From: Ruegeria arenilitoris
Lineage (GTDB): Bacteria > Pseudomonadota > Alphaproteobacteria > Rhodobacterales > Rhodobacteraceae
Length of the DNA: 64,000 nt
NCBI RefSeq assembly: GCF_013031355.1
Contig: NZ_WPZO01000001.1
Location: forward strand, 992,001 to 1,056,000
Direction: 5' to 3'
Shown here piece by piece: positions 1 to 8,492 of the stretch. How positions within the stretch are numbered: position 1 is the first letter of the stretch; every line of letters begins with the position of its first letter. Both the position numbers and the translations under genes were made by a program. The notes under the pieces are model-generated. The model was not told where the DNA came from, did no database searches, and was given only the letters and a program-made list of their open reading frames with translations.

Positions 1-113
1 GGCTCATGTTTTCCATGCGCCTGAGCCGCACCGCCGGACAAAAGCAGAGCGGCGGTGAACATACCGACCGTGACAAGCATCAGCCTGATCCATCTGCGAC
101 CGTCCAAAGACAC
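1..113 (-). CDS. Secreted protein, N-terminal fragment cut by the window edge
   Basis: A leftward reading frame opens with GTG at 113 (in-frame ATG at 80 is an alternative) and runs off the left edge. It encodes a short basic start (DGRRWIRL), a hydrophobic core (LVTVGMFTAALLLSGG) and an AQA-H cleavage-like site, so it looks like a signal peptide for export. An in-frame stop lies two codons upstream of the GTG, which limits the start. No mature domain is visible, so the function is unknown. The Shine-Dalgarno sequence is weak, and the call rests on the signal-peptide pattern alone. Confidence 0.45.
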   Translation of the reverse strand, partial: MSLDGRRWIRLMLVTVGMFTAALLLSGGAAQAHGKHE

Positions 114-262
114 CGTTCAGTTAATCCCGTTTTCTCATTGCAACTCTCTTGCCTCGCAGATGATGTTCTCAACGTGCACGAGCGTCAAGCCTTCATCAGG
201 CGGCATCTCGCCGCGCGGACACCGAAGTTTCTTATCCACCAGCTGTCGGCTATGCTTCGTCC

Positions 263-1993
263 ATGTCAAACGTCTCGGAACGAAGGCTGGCCGCTATTCT
301 GGCTGCGGATGTGGCGAACTATTCCAAACTCATGGGAGAGGATGAAGCCGCCACATTGACCGCGCTGCGCCGTTTTCGCGACGACAGTCTTGTTCCGACC
401 GTTGGTAAGTATGACGGCAGGGTAATAAAAAGCATGGGAGACGGCTGGCTGGTTGAATTTCCCAGCGTTGTCAGCGGCATAGAGTGCGCAATGGATCTCC
501 AACACGCACTGATCGACACCCCTAGGATCGCGTTGAGGATGGGATTGCACAGCGGCGATGTCACCTTTGCCGATGAAGACGTTTTTGGCGACGGGGTCAA
601 CGTGTCCGCACGTCTTCAGAATCTGGCCGAACCCGGATCGCTCCTGATTTCCGAAACGGCGCGGCGCAGCCTTGATGCCAAGCATTCGGATCACTTCACC
701 TGTCTAGGCTCCCAGAACCTCAAGAACATCGCTGAACCTTTGGTCGTTTATGGTTGGGGATTGTCAGCGTCTGCCGTCCAGAGGCACCTTTTCGAGTTGC
801 CGGAGCGACCGTCGATCGCGGTTTTGGCCTTCGACAATTTGTCAGAAGATGCAGATCAGGCATTTTTTGCCGAAGGTATGGCCGAAGATGTCATTTCTGC
901 GCTGTCCAAGTTTCACTGGTTCTTCGTGATCTCTCGAGACTCGAGCTTTTCCTACCAAGGTCGCGACATCGGTGCAGAGCAAATCGCCCGGGATTTAGGC
1001 GTGCAATACGTTCTGGAGGGCAGCGTTCGAAGGGTCGGCAATAGGGTTCGCGTCTCGGCAAAACTGATCGACGCCGTTGCAAACCACTATGTTTGGACCG
1101 AGCGATTTGATGGTGTGATTGAAGACATCTTCGATCTGCAGGACGAGATCACGGGAAAAATTGTGGGCGCAGTCGCGCCTGAGTACCTGTCTGCAGAAAT
1201 GCAGCGCGCACGGCGCAAGGTGGTACCGCGGATGGATGCCTGGGAACTGACCGCGCGCGCCCATTGGCATATCTCGCAATTCACACAAGCCGACATCGCC
1301 GAAGCCCAGAATCTATTGCTGAAAGCTGTCGACCTGAACCCACAAAGCTCATTCGGAATGGCAGACTTGTCATTCACGCATCTGATGCAGTGCGTGAACG
1401 GCTGGAGCGGCGATCCGGACGCGTCGAAGGCCGAAGCGGTGCGCCAGGCGCAACGGGCAGTTTCGATGAACGACCGCGACGCGTATGCAATGGCCCTGCT
1501 TGGTGCGGCGGATCTGTTTTCAGGTCATCATAAAGACGCAGTGCGGAAGTTGCAGGATGCCATTACCCTCAACCCCAATGACCCCCACGCCTATGCTTTG
1601 CTGGCCAGATCTCTGGTCTATTTGGGCGACAGCAACGAAGCCCTTACCAACATCAAGGTCGCGATCCGCCTAAGCCCGCGCGATCCTTTGATCGCTTTGT
1701 GGTACTCTATTCGCTCACTGTGTGGCTTCGTGGCAGGCCGACACGAAGAAGCTATTGAGTGGGCCGAAGCGTCAATCCGCATCCAGCCAAACCGCAGCAG
1801 CTCTTATCTGGATATCGCTGTAAACAAAGCCATTTGCGGTAAATTGGATGAGGCGCGGCAAGCGGTTTTAAACCTAAAGCGTCTGGACCCCGACGCCTCG
1901 CTACAGCTGGCAGAGCGCACGCATCCCTTCGCGCGATCAGAAGATCAAAAGCGCTATCAACAGGGCTTGCGCGCGGCGGGATTAGACAGGTGA
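263..1993 (+). CDS. Class III adenylate cyclase with TolB-like and TPR regions
   Basis: A 576-residue protein in three parts. Residues about 5-170 form a class III nucleotide cyclase domain: LAADVANYS and MGDGWLVEF carry the two metal-binding aspartates expected of the family, followed by GLHSGDV and GDGVNVSARL. Residues about 185-310 resemble the TolB/FlgO-like region found in many alphaproteobacterial cyclases (PSIAVLAFDNLS, FAEGMAEDV, YVLEGSVRR). The rest is helical TPR repeats. It probably makes cAMP from ATP in the cytoplasm in response to an unknown input. No transmembrane segment was recognised. It stands alone, divergent from the gene at the left edge. Confidence 0.85.
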   Translation: MSNVSERRLAAILAADVANYSKLMGEDEAATLTALRRFRDDSLVPTVGKYDGRVIKSMGDGWLVEFPSVVSGIECAMDLQHALIDTPRIALRMGLHSGDVTFADEDVFGDGVNVSARLQNLAEPGSLLISETARRSLDAKHSDHFTCLGSQNLKNIAEPLVVYGWGLSASAVQRHLFELPERPSIAVLAFDNLSEDADQAFFAEGMAEDVISALSKFHWFFVISRDSSFSYQGRDIGAEQIARDLGVQYVLEGSVRRVGNRVRVSAKLIDAVANHYVWTERFDGVIEDIFDLQDEITGKIVGAVAPEYLSAEMQRARRKVVPRMDAWELTARAHWHISQFTQADIAEAQNLLLKAVDLNPQSSFGMADLSFTHLMQCVNGWSGDPDASKAEAVRQAQRAVSMNDRDAYAMALLGAADLFSGHHKDAVRKLQDAITLNPNDPHAYALLARSLVYLGDSNEALTNIKVAIRLSPRDPLIALWYSIRSLCGFVAGRHEEAIEWAEASIRIQPNRSSSYLDIAVNKAICGKLDEARQAVLNLKRLDPDASLQLAERTHPFARSEDQKRYQQGLRAAGLDR

Positions 1994-2323
1994 AGCGGCC
2001 CAAAGAAATCCGTCAGTGTGTTTGAACCTTGATGCCCCTAACCCGTCTAATCGGTCATTTGCCACGCTTGAAGACCCTAGGCGCCGTGTCAGTAGCAACC
2101 ATCGCCCGTCATTGGAAAACGGCAGCTTCGGTGCCCCTGAACACGCGCGATCGGTCTGTGCACCCGGCATAGAGCGACATCACAACAAGCTTGGACTACA
2201 TCAAACCTTTCCCAAGCGCGGGTTCCAATTTGTGGCCCGGGTTGCATCAGATGACGCACCTCTTGAGCGCATTGCAAAGACGCCGAAACGCGGCGCCTTG
2301 CTTGTCGGCTGCGTTGCCTTTGG
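1994..2323. other. Intergenic stretch without a recognisable gene
   Basis: About 330 bases lie between the cyclase and the leftward NTF2-like gene. A rightward open frame (2016-2348) crosses it, but its product resembles no family I know and has low-complexity basic composition. I see no tRNA, clear terminator or repeat. It may hold a decayed gene remnant; nothing in it is strong enough to call. Confidence 0.4.
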
Positions 2324-2830
2324 TCAGTTCCCGCCGCTTGCCCGCTGAGCCGCCAGAGTGACCAGATCGCGAGAGCCGGTTTCCCACAAAGCAGTCATGG
2401 TCAGCCCCGAAACCTTCCAGCCCACAGTGTCGCGGATCAATGTATAGTCGTACTGCCCGCCGAGGACCCAAAAGTCCTGGCCGATCCTGTGCGTCGCGGT
2501 GAAGTCCGCCTGTGCAGTGGCCATATCGCCCTCAATCGAAACAATGGTTTCGTTGGTGACCATATGGTGCGTGACCTCGAACCCCGGCAGGAATCCGGAC
2601 CATTGCGCAATGACATCATCCGCGGCCAACGTCGCAGGCTCACCACCCCACAGGCTGGAATAATCCAGAGTGACCTCATCAGCGAAAGCGCCCCGCACAC
2701 GGTCCCAGTCATGCCGGTCCGCACCGGCTGCGATGCTGGTGATTGCAGTATTGATCTGGGCTGTATCGTCCGCAAAGGACGGTGAAGCTATAGCAGTGGT
2801 GGCGGCTGCCAAAATCGGCAAGAGTTTCAT
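2324..2830 (-). CDS. Secreted NTF2-like (SnoaL-type) protein
   Basis: A 168-residue product. Residues 1-20 are a signal peptide (MKLLPILAAATTAIASPSFA, cut before DD). The remainder fits the small alpha+beta cone fold of SnoaL/NTF2-like proteins: an N-terminal helix with TAITSIAAGADRHDWDRVRGAFADEVTLDYSSLWGG, then VTHHMVTNETI and a C-terminal sheet. Such proteins are isomerases, dehydratases or binding proteins, and the substrate cannot be read here. AGGAGATGAGCA lies just before the ATG. It is the last gene of a leftward set with a secreted hydrolase (75 bp upstream) and an AraC regulator, so it may act on the same periplasmic compound. Confidence 0.75.
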   Translation of the reverse strand: MKLLPILAAATTAIASPSFADDTAQINTAITSIAAGADRHDWDRVRGAFADEVTLDYSSLWGGEPATLAADDVIAQWSGFLPGFEVTHHMVTNETIVSIEGDMATAQADFTATHRIGQDFWVLGGQYDYTLIRDTVGWKVSGLTMTALWETGSRDLVTLAAQRASGGN

Positions 2831-2905
2831 TGCTCATCTCCTACAAGTCTTGGGGGGGTAAGATCGCCGCGTCGTAGAAAGGCGACGCGACGGCCAGTAT
2901 CCGGG

Positions 2906-3865
2906 TTAGCCGTCCTGTGCGGAACCGGCTGCGAAATGCGCGGCAACCGTATCGGCGGCGCGGGTCACGTCCTCGGGGTTGTCATAGAAATCAAACTGGG
3001 TGACGTCCTCGAGCATCTGCAGCGTAGCGTCGCCTGCGAACCCCTCAAGGAAGATCCGTACACCCTGCGGGATGGCAGCCGATTCCGAATGCACGACGGC
3101 CAGAGGTTGCGTCAGACGACCGGGATTGTCCGCCGGGTAATAGGTCAGCCAGCCTTCCCAGCCCGCGTTGTTCCACTGGTTGTCGTATTCCGGAATCGCG
3201 CCGCGTTCGGGTTCATAATAGTATCCACCGATTGGCATCAGCACGCCCTCGGCCCCTTCGGGACCAGCAGCCGGAATGATCTGACCACCGGCGGCCTCGG
3301 CGGTGCGGCTGACCTCGATCAGGCCGGAAACACCTTCGGATCCACCATAAACTGCCTCAACAATTTCAGCGTTCTGCAGCCAGGGGGCGACCAGACCGAT
3401 CCGCTGCACCAGTTCGTTACCGGCCACAGCGTCCACCATGTAACCGGCCGAGGCGCATATCCCCAGACCATTGATCTGTGCCGCATCGACCTCGGGCAGC
3501 GTGGCGATGAATTCAAACGCGGCGCGGATGTCCGAGGTTTTCGCCTCGGGGCTTTCGACGAAACGCACATGCTGCGGCAGATCGCCGGACTTGCCCCAGC
3601 CGCGGAAATCGAAGGTGAACGCTGCGAAACCTCGCCCGACCATCTCTTCGGCATAGACGCGCGGCATCTGTTCCTGCACCGAAGTCCAGGCGCCGGTGAC
3701 CACCACGGCGGGCAGTTTCTGGCCATCATATCCTTCGGGCAAGTAAAGCGTGCCCGACAGCGTCGTACCTTCGTTTTCAAACGTCACGGTGCGGGTTTCG
3801 ACCTGCGCCATTGCGGCGGTAGAGGCCATAAGCAGTGCGGCGGTTCCAAGGGCAGTTTTGTTCAT
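2906..3865 (-). CDS. Secreted alpha/beta hydrolase
   Basis: 319 residues starting with a signal peptide (MNKTALGTAALLMASTAAMA, cut before QVE). The body is an alpha/beta hydrolase: PAVVVTGAWTSVQ near the oxyanion region, FDFRGWGKSGD, and the nucleophile turn GICASAGYM, where the central serine of CASAG is the likely nucleophile. A C-terminal VAAHF histidine and an acidic residue in VVHSESAAIPQG would complete a triad. It resembles dienelactone-hydrolase-like esterases; the substrate is unknown. AGGAG precedes the ATG. It lies between the AraC regulator upstream and the NTF2-like gene downstream on the same strand. Confidence 0.8.
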   Translation of the reverse strand: MNKTALGTAALLMASTAAMAQVETRTVTFENEGTTLSGTLYLPEGYDGQKLPAVVVTGAWTSVQEQMPRVYAEEMVGRGFAAFTFDFRGWGKSGDLPQHVRFVESPEAKTSDIRAAFEFIATLPEVDAAQINGLGICASAGYMVDAVAGNELVQRIGLVAPWLQNAEIVEAVYGGSEGVSGLIEVSRTAEAAGGQIIPAAGPEGAEGVLMPIGGYYYEPERGAIPEYDNQWNNAGWEGWLTYYPADNPGRLTQPLAVVHSESAAIPQGVRIFLEGFAGDATLQMLEDVTQFDFYDNPEDVTRAADTVAAHFAAGSAQDG

Positions 3866-3975
3866 TGCCGTATCTCCTGATCTCGTGTGGTGAGAACCTC
3901 ACCTGATGACCAGAAAACTACGCCCTGCATCCGCAGTTTGATTGAACCAAGCAGCCCGAGTTTTGAAGGATCGCG

Positions 3976-4872
3976 CTATTTCTTGTCTGGAACGCGCCCG
4001 GCGCGAAACTCTTTGGGGGTCTGCCCCGTGATCTTCTTAAAACTACGCGAGAAATGCGCCTGATCGGCGAACCCGCAGGCGGCAGAAATCTCGGCAAAGC
4101 TCTGGTCTGCCTCGGACAGCATCCGGGTCGCCTGTTCGATGCGATAGGCCATGACGTATTGCATCGGGGTCGAACCCAGCGTCTCTTTGAACACTCGGTT
4201 AAAGTGGGATTTGCTCATCGCCGCTTCGGCCGCCAGATCATCAACCGTGATCGTCTGATCCAGATGCGCGCGGATATGGGCCAGAACCCTGTTGTAATGG
4301 GCCGAGGTGAACCGCGCGCTCAGCGCCACGTCCTCGGGCCGACGACGACCGTATTTTTGCAGCAGCTTGACAAGAAAGACACGGCTCATCGCTTCGAACA
4401 TCACGGCCGAGGACATGTCATCATTCTCAAGCGCGTCGCGCAGGATCACCCCAGCGGCGCAAAGATCAGGGTCCGAGAATTGCGGCAGGTCCTCGAACTG
4501 CCTCGGCTCCAACAACATCCCAAGCTCGGATTGCGCGAATTTCTCGACCTTTTGCGGGTCGAGCGTGATGACAATGACATTCGATTTCGCAAACCAGCGC
4601 CAGCCCGACCGCGTGCCCGCCGGGGTGACGATGATGTCATGCAGGTTGAACGTGAAATCCCGCAACTCTCCGTTGCGCACGTTCTGCACCCGATGCGGCA
4701 CCGGCTGCAGGTTCAGCAGGATGTGATGCTCGTCAAACACATCCTCGGGCATACTGCTGGGTTCGGCCTGAAAATAGCGGACCGACATCAACGCAGCCGC
4801 CGACATATGCGCGGCGTCTTCGCTGTTCAGCAGCGGGGCTGACGGGTAGATCTCGTCATACAACCGCGGCAA
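3976..4872 (-). CDS. AraC-family transcriptional regulator
   Basis: 298 residues. The C-terminal third is a two-helix-turn-helix AraC domain: ITVDDLAAEAAMSKSHFNRVFKETLG and FAEISAACGFADQAHFSRSFKKITGQTPKEFR. The N-terminal two thirds would be the effector-sensing domain. The start appears to be TTG at 4872, because an in-frame stop lies shortly upstream and no ATG is near; the true start is uncertain. It precedes the secreted hydrolase and NTF2-like genes on the same strand with a 110 bp gap, so these are its likely targets. Confidence 0.88.
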   Translation of the reverse strand: MPRLYDEIYPSAPLLNSEDAAHMSAAALMSVRYFQAEPSSMPEDVFDEHHILLNLQPVPHRVQNVRNGELRDFTFNLHDIIVTPAGTRSGWRWFAKSNVIVITLDPQKVEKFAQSELGMLLEPRQFEDLPQFSDPDLCAAGVILRDALENDDMSSAVMFEAMSRVFLVKLLQKYGRRRPEDVALSARFTSAHYNRVLAHIRAHLDQTITVDDLAAEAAMSKSHFNRVFKETLGSTPMQYVMAYRIEQATRMLSEADQSFAEISAACGFADQAHFSRSFKKITGQTPKEFRAGRVPDKK

Positions 4873-4943
4873 GGCTAGGCGTCCCCTGGTTTAGAAACGG
4901 ATCGATAGCGCAACATGGAAGGCCCGGACCGACGATCTGGCAC

Positions 4944-5558
4944 CTAATCCGACGCCCGTGTGCCATAGCGGCTGAGGATCAGGTCGACGCTGCTGTCGAT
5001 TGTAGCGGTCATGTCCTGTTCACTCAGCACACCGCCAGTGAACATCATCGGCCAGAACGCCTTGGCCTTGATCAGACCGATGAACTCCTGCCCAGCCCGC
5101 TCGGGGTCTTCGATCTGCAATTGCCCGTCATCTGCGGCATCTTTCAGCATGGTGACAAAGATCGACGTCTTGTCCAGCTTTCCCTGCGCCGCCGCTGCCA
5201 TCTCGGGGTTGCGCAAAGTTTCGCTGATCACCATCCGTGCCATGGCAATGACCTCGGGCATCATCAGAATCCGCCCTTCGGCCCAGGCAAGCTCGGTCAG
5301 TTGCTCGCGGATATCGCGGCCCGGCTTGTACCTGATATCCCGCACAGCGGCGAATCGATTGGACAGTTCGATCACAATCGAACGAAACAGGTTTTCCTTG
5401 CTTTCGAAATACTTGTACAGCGTTCGCTTGGACACTTCGGCGCGGGTGGAAATGCGGTCCATGCTGGCGGCGGCGAATCCCTTTTCCTGGAATTCGGCTA
5501 CGGCAGCTTCGATGATCTGGGCCTGTTTGGACGCATTCGGTGCGCAGCAATCGCTCAT
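4944..5558 (-). CDS. TetR-family transcriptional repressor
   Basis: 204 residues. The N-terminal DNA-binding domain is typical of TetR: KQAQIIEAAVAEFQEKGFAAASMDRISTRAEVSKRTLYKYFESKENLFRSIV (given in parts: helix 1 AAVAEFQEKGF, recognition helix SKRTLYKYF). The helical C-terminal part would bind a ligand. An unusual cysteine pair follows the start (MSDCCAP). It is divergent from the molybdenum hydroxylase genes, and the 142 bp between them holds two near-identical palindromes that are its probable operators, so it likely represses both itself and the hydroxylase. Confidence 0.88.
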   Translation of the reverse strand: MSDCCAPNASKQAQIIEAAVAEFQEKGFAAASMDRISTRAEVSKRTLYKYFESKENLFRSIVIELSNRFAAVRDIRYKPGRDIREQLTELAWAEGRILMMPEVIAMARMVISETLRNPEMAAAAQGKLDKTSIFVTMLKDAADDGQLQIEDPERAGQEFIGLIKAKAFWPMMFTGGVLSEQDMTATIDSSVDLILSRYGTRASD

Positions 5559-5578
5559 GTTTCAAAGCTATAGACCCA

Positions 5579-5661
5579 TTGACAGAGCAAGGTCAAACAC
5601 TAGGTAAACCCACGGGTTTACAAGGGCGAAAACGCCGCCTATGGTAAACCCGCCAGTTTAC
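5579..5661. promoter_or_regulatory. Paired TetR operator and promoter region
   Basis: Two 18-bp palindromes share the arms GTAAAC-N6-GTTTAC: GTAAACCCACGGGTTTAC at 5604-5621 (fully symmetric apart from the two central bases) and GTAAACCCGCCAGTTTAC at 5644-5661. Their centres are 40 bp apart. A possible sigma70 promoter for the rightward genes is TTGACA at 5579-5584 with TAGGTA at 5601-5606, so the first palindrome would overlap the -10. Position between divergent tetR and target genes fits a repressor site; the assignment to this TetR is inference. Confidence 0.7.
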
Positions 5662-5700
5662 CGATTCAGGTAACCAGCCCAACATGGAGAGTTCCCCCTC

Positions 5701-6165
5701 ATGGCCTTGACCTTGAAACTGAACGGCGAGACCCACACGGTCGACGCCGAACCCGGCACCCCCCTGCTGTGGGTAATCCGGGATGAGCTTAAGCTGACCG
5801 GAACCAAATTCGGCTGCGGTGTCGCATCCTGCGGCGCCTGCACGGTACACCTTAACGGTGAGCCCGTACGCTCGTGCCAGACTTTTATCGAAGACGTCGA
5901 AGATGCCGAGATCACCACGATCGAAGCAGTGGGTGACGACAAGATCGGCGCGGCCGTCCAGCAGGCCTGGGTCGAGCTGGACGTGGTCCAGTGCGGCTAC
6001 TGCCAGTCCGGTCAGGTGATGTCGGCGGTTGGCCTGTTGTCCGAAAACCCGAAACCCAGCGTCGAGGAGATCGACAGCTACATGTCCGGCAACGCCTGTC
6101 GCTGCGCCACCTATCAACGCATCCGCGCCGGTATCCAGCGCGCTTCTGAGATTCTGGAGGCCTGA
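5701..6165 (+). CDS. [2Fe-2S] subunit of a molybdenum hydroxylase (isoquinoline 1-oxidoreductase alpha-like)
   Basis: 154 residues with two [2Fe-2S] clusters characteristic of the xanthine oxidase family small subunit. The plant-type ferredoxin cluster uses Cys39, 44, 47 and 59 (FGCGVASCGACTVH). The second helical cluster uses Cys98, 101, 133 and 135 (QCGYCQSGQ, NACRCATY). It passes electrons from the molybdenum site to an acceptor. The large subunit gene starts 4 bp after its stop codon. No FAD subunit lies beside it, as in the isoquinoline 1-oxidoreductase type of two-subunit enzyme. Confidence 0.93.
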   Translation: MALTLKLNGETHTVDAEPGTPLLWVIRDELKLTGTKFGCGVASCGACTVHLNGEPVRSCQTFIEDVEDAEITTIEAVGDDKIGAAVQQAWVELDVVQCGYCQSGQVMSAVGLLSENPKPSVEEIDSYMSGNACRCATYQRIRAGIQRASEILEA

Positions 6166-6168
6166 TCC

Positions 6169-8355
6169 ATGACCATCAACACCTCCCGCCGTGGATTTCT
6201 GAAAGGTGCCGCTGCTGCCGGTGCCATCCTGTTGGTCGGCGCGCGCCCCGATGGCGTGTTGGCTGCCGGATCGACCGAGACCGCTCAGTTCAACCCATTC
6301 GTAAAGATCGATGCTGATGGCACCGTGACCGCCATCGTCAAGCATTTCGAAAAGGGTCAGGGGCCAGCGACCGGCCTGCCCACGCTGATCGCCGAGGAAA
6401 TCGGCCTGACCATGGATCAGATCGAATACGAATTCGCACCCTCTGATCCGAACGTCTACAACAACCTGCTGTTTGGCCCCTTCCAGGGCACGGGCGGGTC
6501 GACCGCGATGGCGAACTCGTGGCTGCAATACCGCCAGGCCGGTGCTGCTGCGCGTGAGATGCTGATCAACGCTGCCGCCCAAAGCTGGGGCCTGGATGCG
6601 TCCGGCATCACCATCGAGGAAGGCATCATCAAGGCAGGTGACAAGTCCGCCCCGATCGCCGAATTCGTGGCCGCTGCGTCTCAGTTGGAAGCCCCGGCCG
6701 AACCGCGCTTGAAGGACCCGTCCGAATTCCGCCTGATCGGCAACGAAGCCGTGCGCCGCAAAGACTCGGCAATCAAAGGCAACGGTCAGGCAATGTACGC
6801 CATGGACGTTCACCTACCGAACCAGATGGTTGCCATGATCAAGCGTCCGGAATCGAAGGGTGGCGTCGCGCTCGGCTTCGACGACAGCGCGTCGAAAGAG
6901 GTCAAAGGCTATATCAACTCCGCCGTTCTGCCCAATCAGGCGGGTGTCGCGGTCTATGCCGAGAACACCTGGGCCGCGATCCAGGCGCGCGACGCGCTTG
7001 AGGTCGAATGGGACATGTCCGCTGCGGAAACCCGCGACTCGGATCAGATCAAGGCCGAGATCATGGCCGCGCTGGATGCCGAGCCAGCGTATAATGTGAA
7101 CAAGGCAGATGTCGCAGCGGTGTCGGCGGCCATCGACGGGGCGGACAAGGTTGTCGAAAAGACCTTCTACTTCCCGCTTCTGGCCCATGCACCGATGGAG
7201 CCGCTGAACTGCACCATCGAGCAAACCGACGAAGGCGACATCGTGCTGCATGACGGCGCGCAGATGCCGACTGGCCCGCATATGGCCTATCAGCAGATCT
7301 TCCAGCTGCCGCCCGAGAAAATTCACATCAAGACCATGCTGGCCGGTGGCTCGTTCGGTCGTCGAGCGACCCCCGACGCGGATTATCAGGTCGAAGCCGC
7401 GCTGGCTTTTGTGGTCACCGACCGGTCCCGCCCGGTCAAGCTGGTCTGGACGCGCGAGGATGACATCCGCAGCGGCTACTACCGCCCGGCGTTCGGCCAC
7501 AAGGTCCGCGTTGGCCTGGATGCCGACGGCAACATCGTCGGATGGCAGCATCGGGTCGCCGGGCAGTCAGTCATCAAAGGCACTCCGTTCGAAGCAGTTC
7601 TGGTGCATGACGGGATCGACCACAGCTCGATCGAAGGGATTGCCGACAGCCCTTACAAAATCCCGGGAATGGCCGTTGGCCTGACCGACACACCCAAGGC
7701 CACGACGGTTCTGTGGTGGCGCTCGGTGGGCCATACCCATACCGGCTATACGATGGAAACGATGATGGATCTGGTTGCCGAGGCCGCAGGCCGCGACCCG
7801 GTCGAGTTCCGTCTGGCGCATCTGGCCGACACCAGCGACGCGGATCAGCAACGCAAAGCGGGCGTGCTGAAACTGGTTGCTGAAAAGGCGGGATGGGGCA
7901 ACGCACCGGCAGGTCGGGCTCAGGGCATTGCCGTGCACAAGTCCTTTGGGTCTTATGCCGCGCAGGTTGTCGAGGTTTCGGGTGATCCGGAAAACGGCAT
8001 CAAGATCGAAAAGGTCACCTGCGCCGTGGACTGCGGTATTGCCGTGAACCCCGATGTGGTTCGCGCGCAGATGGAGGGCGGCATCGGTTACGGTATCGGC
8101 CATGTCATGCGCGATCAGATCACCCTGACCGGAGGGGCCGTGGACCAGTTCAACTTCCCGGACTACGAGCCTCTGCGCATTGGCGATATCGCGGCGATTG
8201 ACGTTCATATCGTGCCGTCCGCCGAAGCGCCAACCGGAGTTGGTGAGCCCGGCACGCCCCCGTCTGCCCCAGCCCTTGCCAACGCGATCCGGTCACTTTC
8301 GGGCGTCAAGGTGACCGCGCTGCCGATGGCGGAAAACGGCGTCAACTTCGTCTGA
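6169..8355 (+). CDS. Molybdopterin-binding large subunit of a xanthine-oxidase-family enzyme (isoquinoline 1-oxidoreductase beta-like)
   Basis: 728 residues. It begins with a twin-arginine export signal (SRRGFLKGAAAAGAILL), so the folded, cofactor-loaded complex is probably sent to the periplasm, the small subunit riding along. Molybdenum-cofactor motifs include AGGSFGRRATPDADYQ in the middle and GVGEPGTPPSAPALANAI near the C terminus, whose Glu is the family's catalytic base. The enzyme hydroxylates an aromatic N-heterocycle or aldehyde; the substrate is not readable. No XdhC/CoxF-type maturation gene is adjacent. It is presumably controlled by the divergent TetR. Confidence 0.92.
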   Translation: MTINTSRRGFLKGAAAAGAILLVGARPDGVLAAGSTETAQFNPFVKIDADGTVTAIVKHFEKGQGPATGLPTLIAEEIGLTMDQIEYEFAPSDPNVYNNLLFGPFQGTGGSTAMANSWLQYRQAGAAAREMLINAAAQSWGLDASGITIEEGIIKAGDKSAPIAEFVAAASQLEAPAEPRLKDPSEFRLIGNEAVRRKDSAIKGNGQAMYAMDVHLPNQMVAMIKRPESKGGVALGFDDSASKEVKGYINSAVLPNQAGVAVYAENTWAAIQARDALEVEWDMSAAETRDSDQIKAEIMAALDAEPAYNVNKADVAAVSAAIDGADKVVEKTFYFPLLAHAPMEPLNCTIEQTDEGDIVLHDGAQMPTGPHMAYQQIFQLPPEKIHIKTMLAGGSFGRRATPDADYQVEAALAFVVTDRSRPVKLVWTREDDIRSGYYRPAFGHKVRVGLDADGNIVGWQHRVAGQSVIKGTPFEAVLVHDGIDHSSIEGIADSPYKIPGMAVGLTDTPKATTVLWWRSVGHTHTGYTMETMMDLVAEAAGRDPVEFRLAHLADTSDADQQRKAGVLKLVAEKAGWGNAPAGRAQGIAVHKSFGSYAAQVVEVSGDPENGIKIEKVTCAVDCGIAVNPDVVRAQMEGGIGYGIGHVMRDQITLTGGAVDQFNFPDYEPLRIGDIAAIDVHIVPSAEAPTGVGEPGTPPSAPALANAIRSLSGVKVTALPMAENGVNFV

Positions 8356-8364
8356 CGTCTCCTC

Positions 8365-8393
8365 GCTCCGCGCCATCCCCTCTGGCGCGGAGC
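8365..8393 (+). terminator. Hairpin after the molybdenum hydroxylase genes
   Basis: GCTCCGCGCC at 8365-8374 pairs perfectly with GGCGCGGAGC at 8384-8393 across a 9-nt loop, starting 10 bases after the stop codon. No U-run follows, so it is either a weak or factor-aided terminator or an mRNA-end stabiliser. Confidence 0.55.
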
Positions 8394-8419
8394 ACCCCGT
8401 CTGCACCTCGCAGGCAAAT

Positions 8420-8440
8420 AATTTGATCAAATTTAGTGAC
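8420..8440 (+). promoter_or_regulatory. TTTGATCAAA palindrome, operator candidate 1
   Basis: AATTTGATCAAATT (8420-8433) is a perfect 14-bp palindrome followed by TAGTGAC. The same element, followed by TGGTGAC, occurs before the amidotransferase gene at 9848. A site repeated at two gene starts of one pathway cluster is likely the binding site of a dimeric regulator not encoded in this window. It lies about 60 bp upstream of the first ligase gene. Confidence 0.55.
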
Positions 8441-8492
8441 AAGACGCTCAGTCTCGATTACATCTCGGACATCCCGAGTGATGGAGACCCAA

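Noticed and set aside
2016..2348. 110-codon frame in the gap after the cyclase
   Set aside because: No recognisable domain, no good ribosome site; likely chance frame in noncoding DNA.
5593..6813. 406-codon leftward open frame
   Set aside because: Mirror of the molybdenum hydroxylase genes, and covers the TetR operators.
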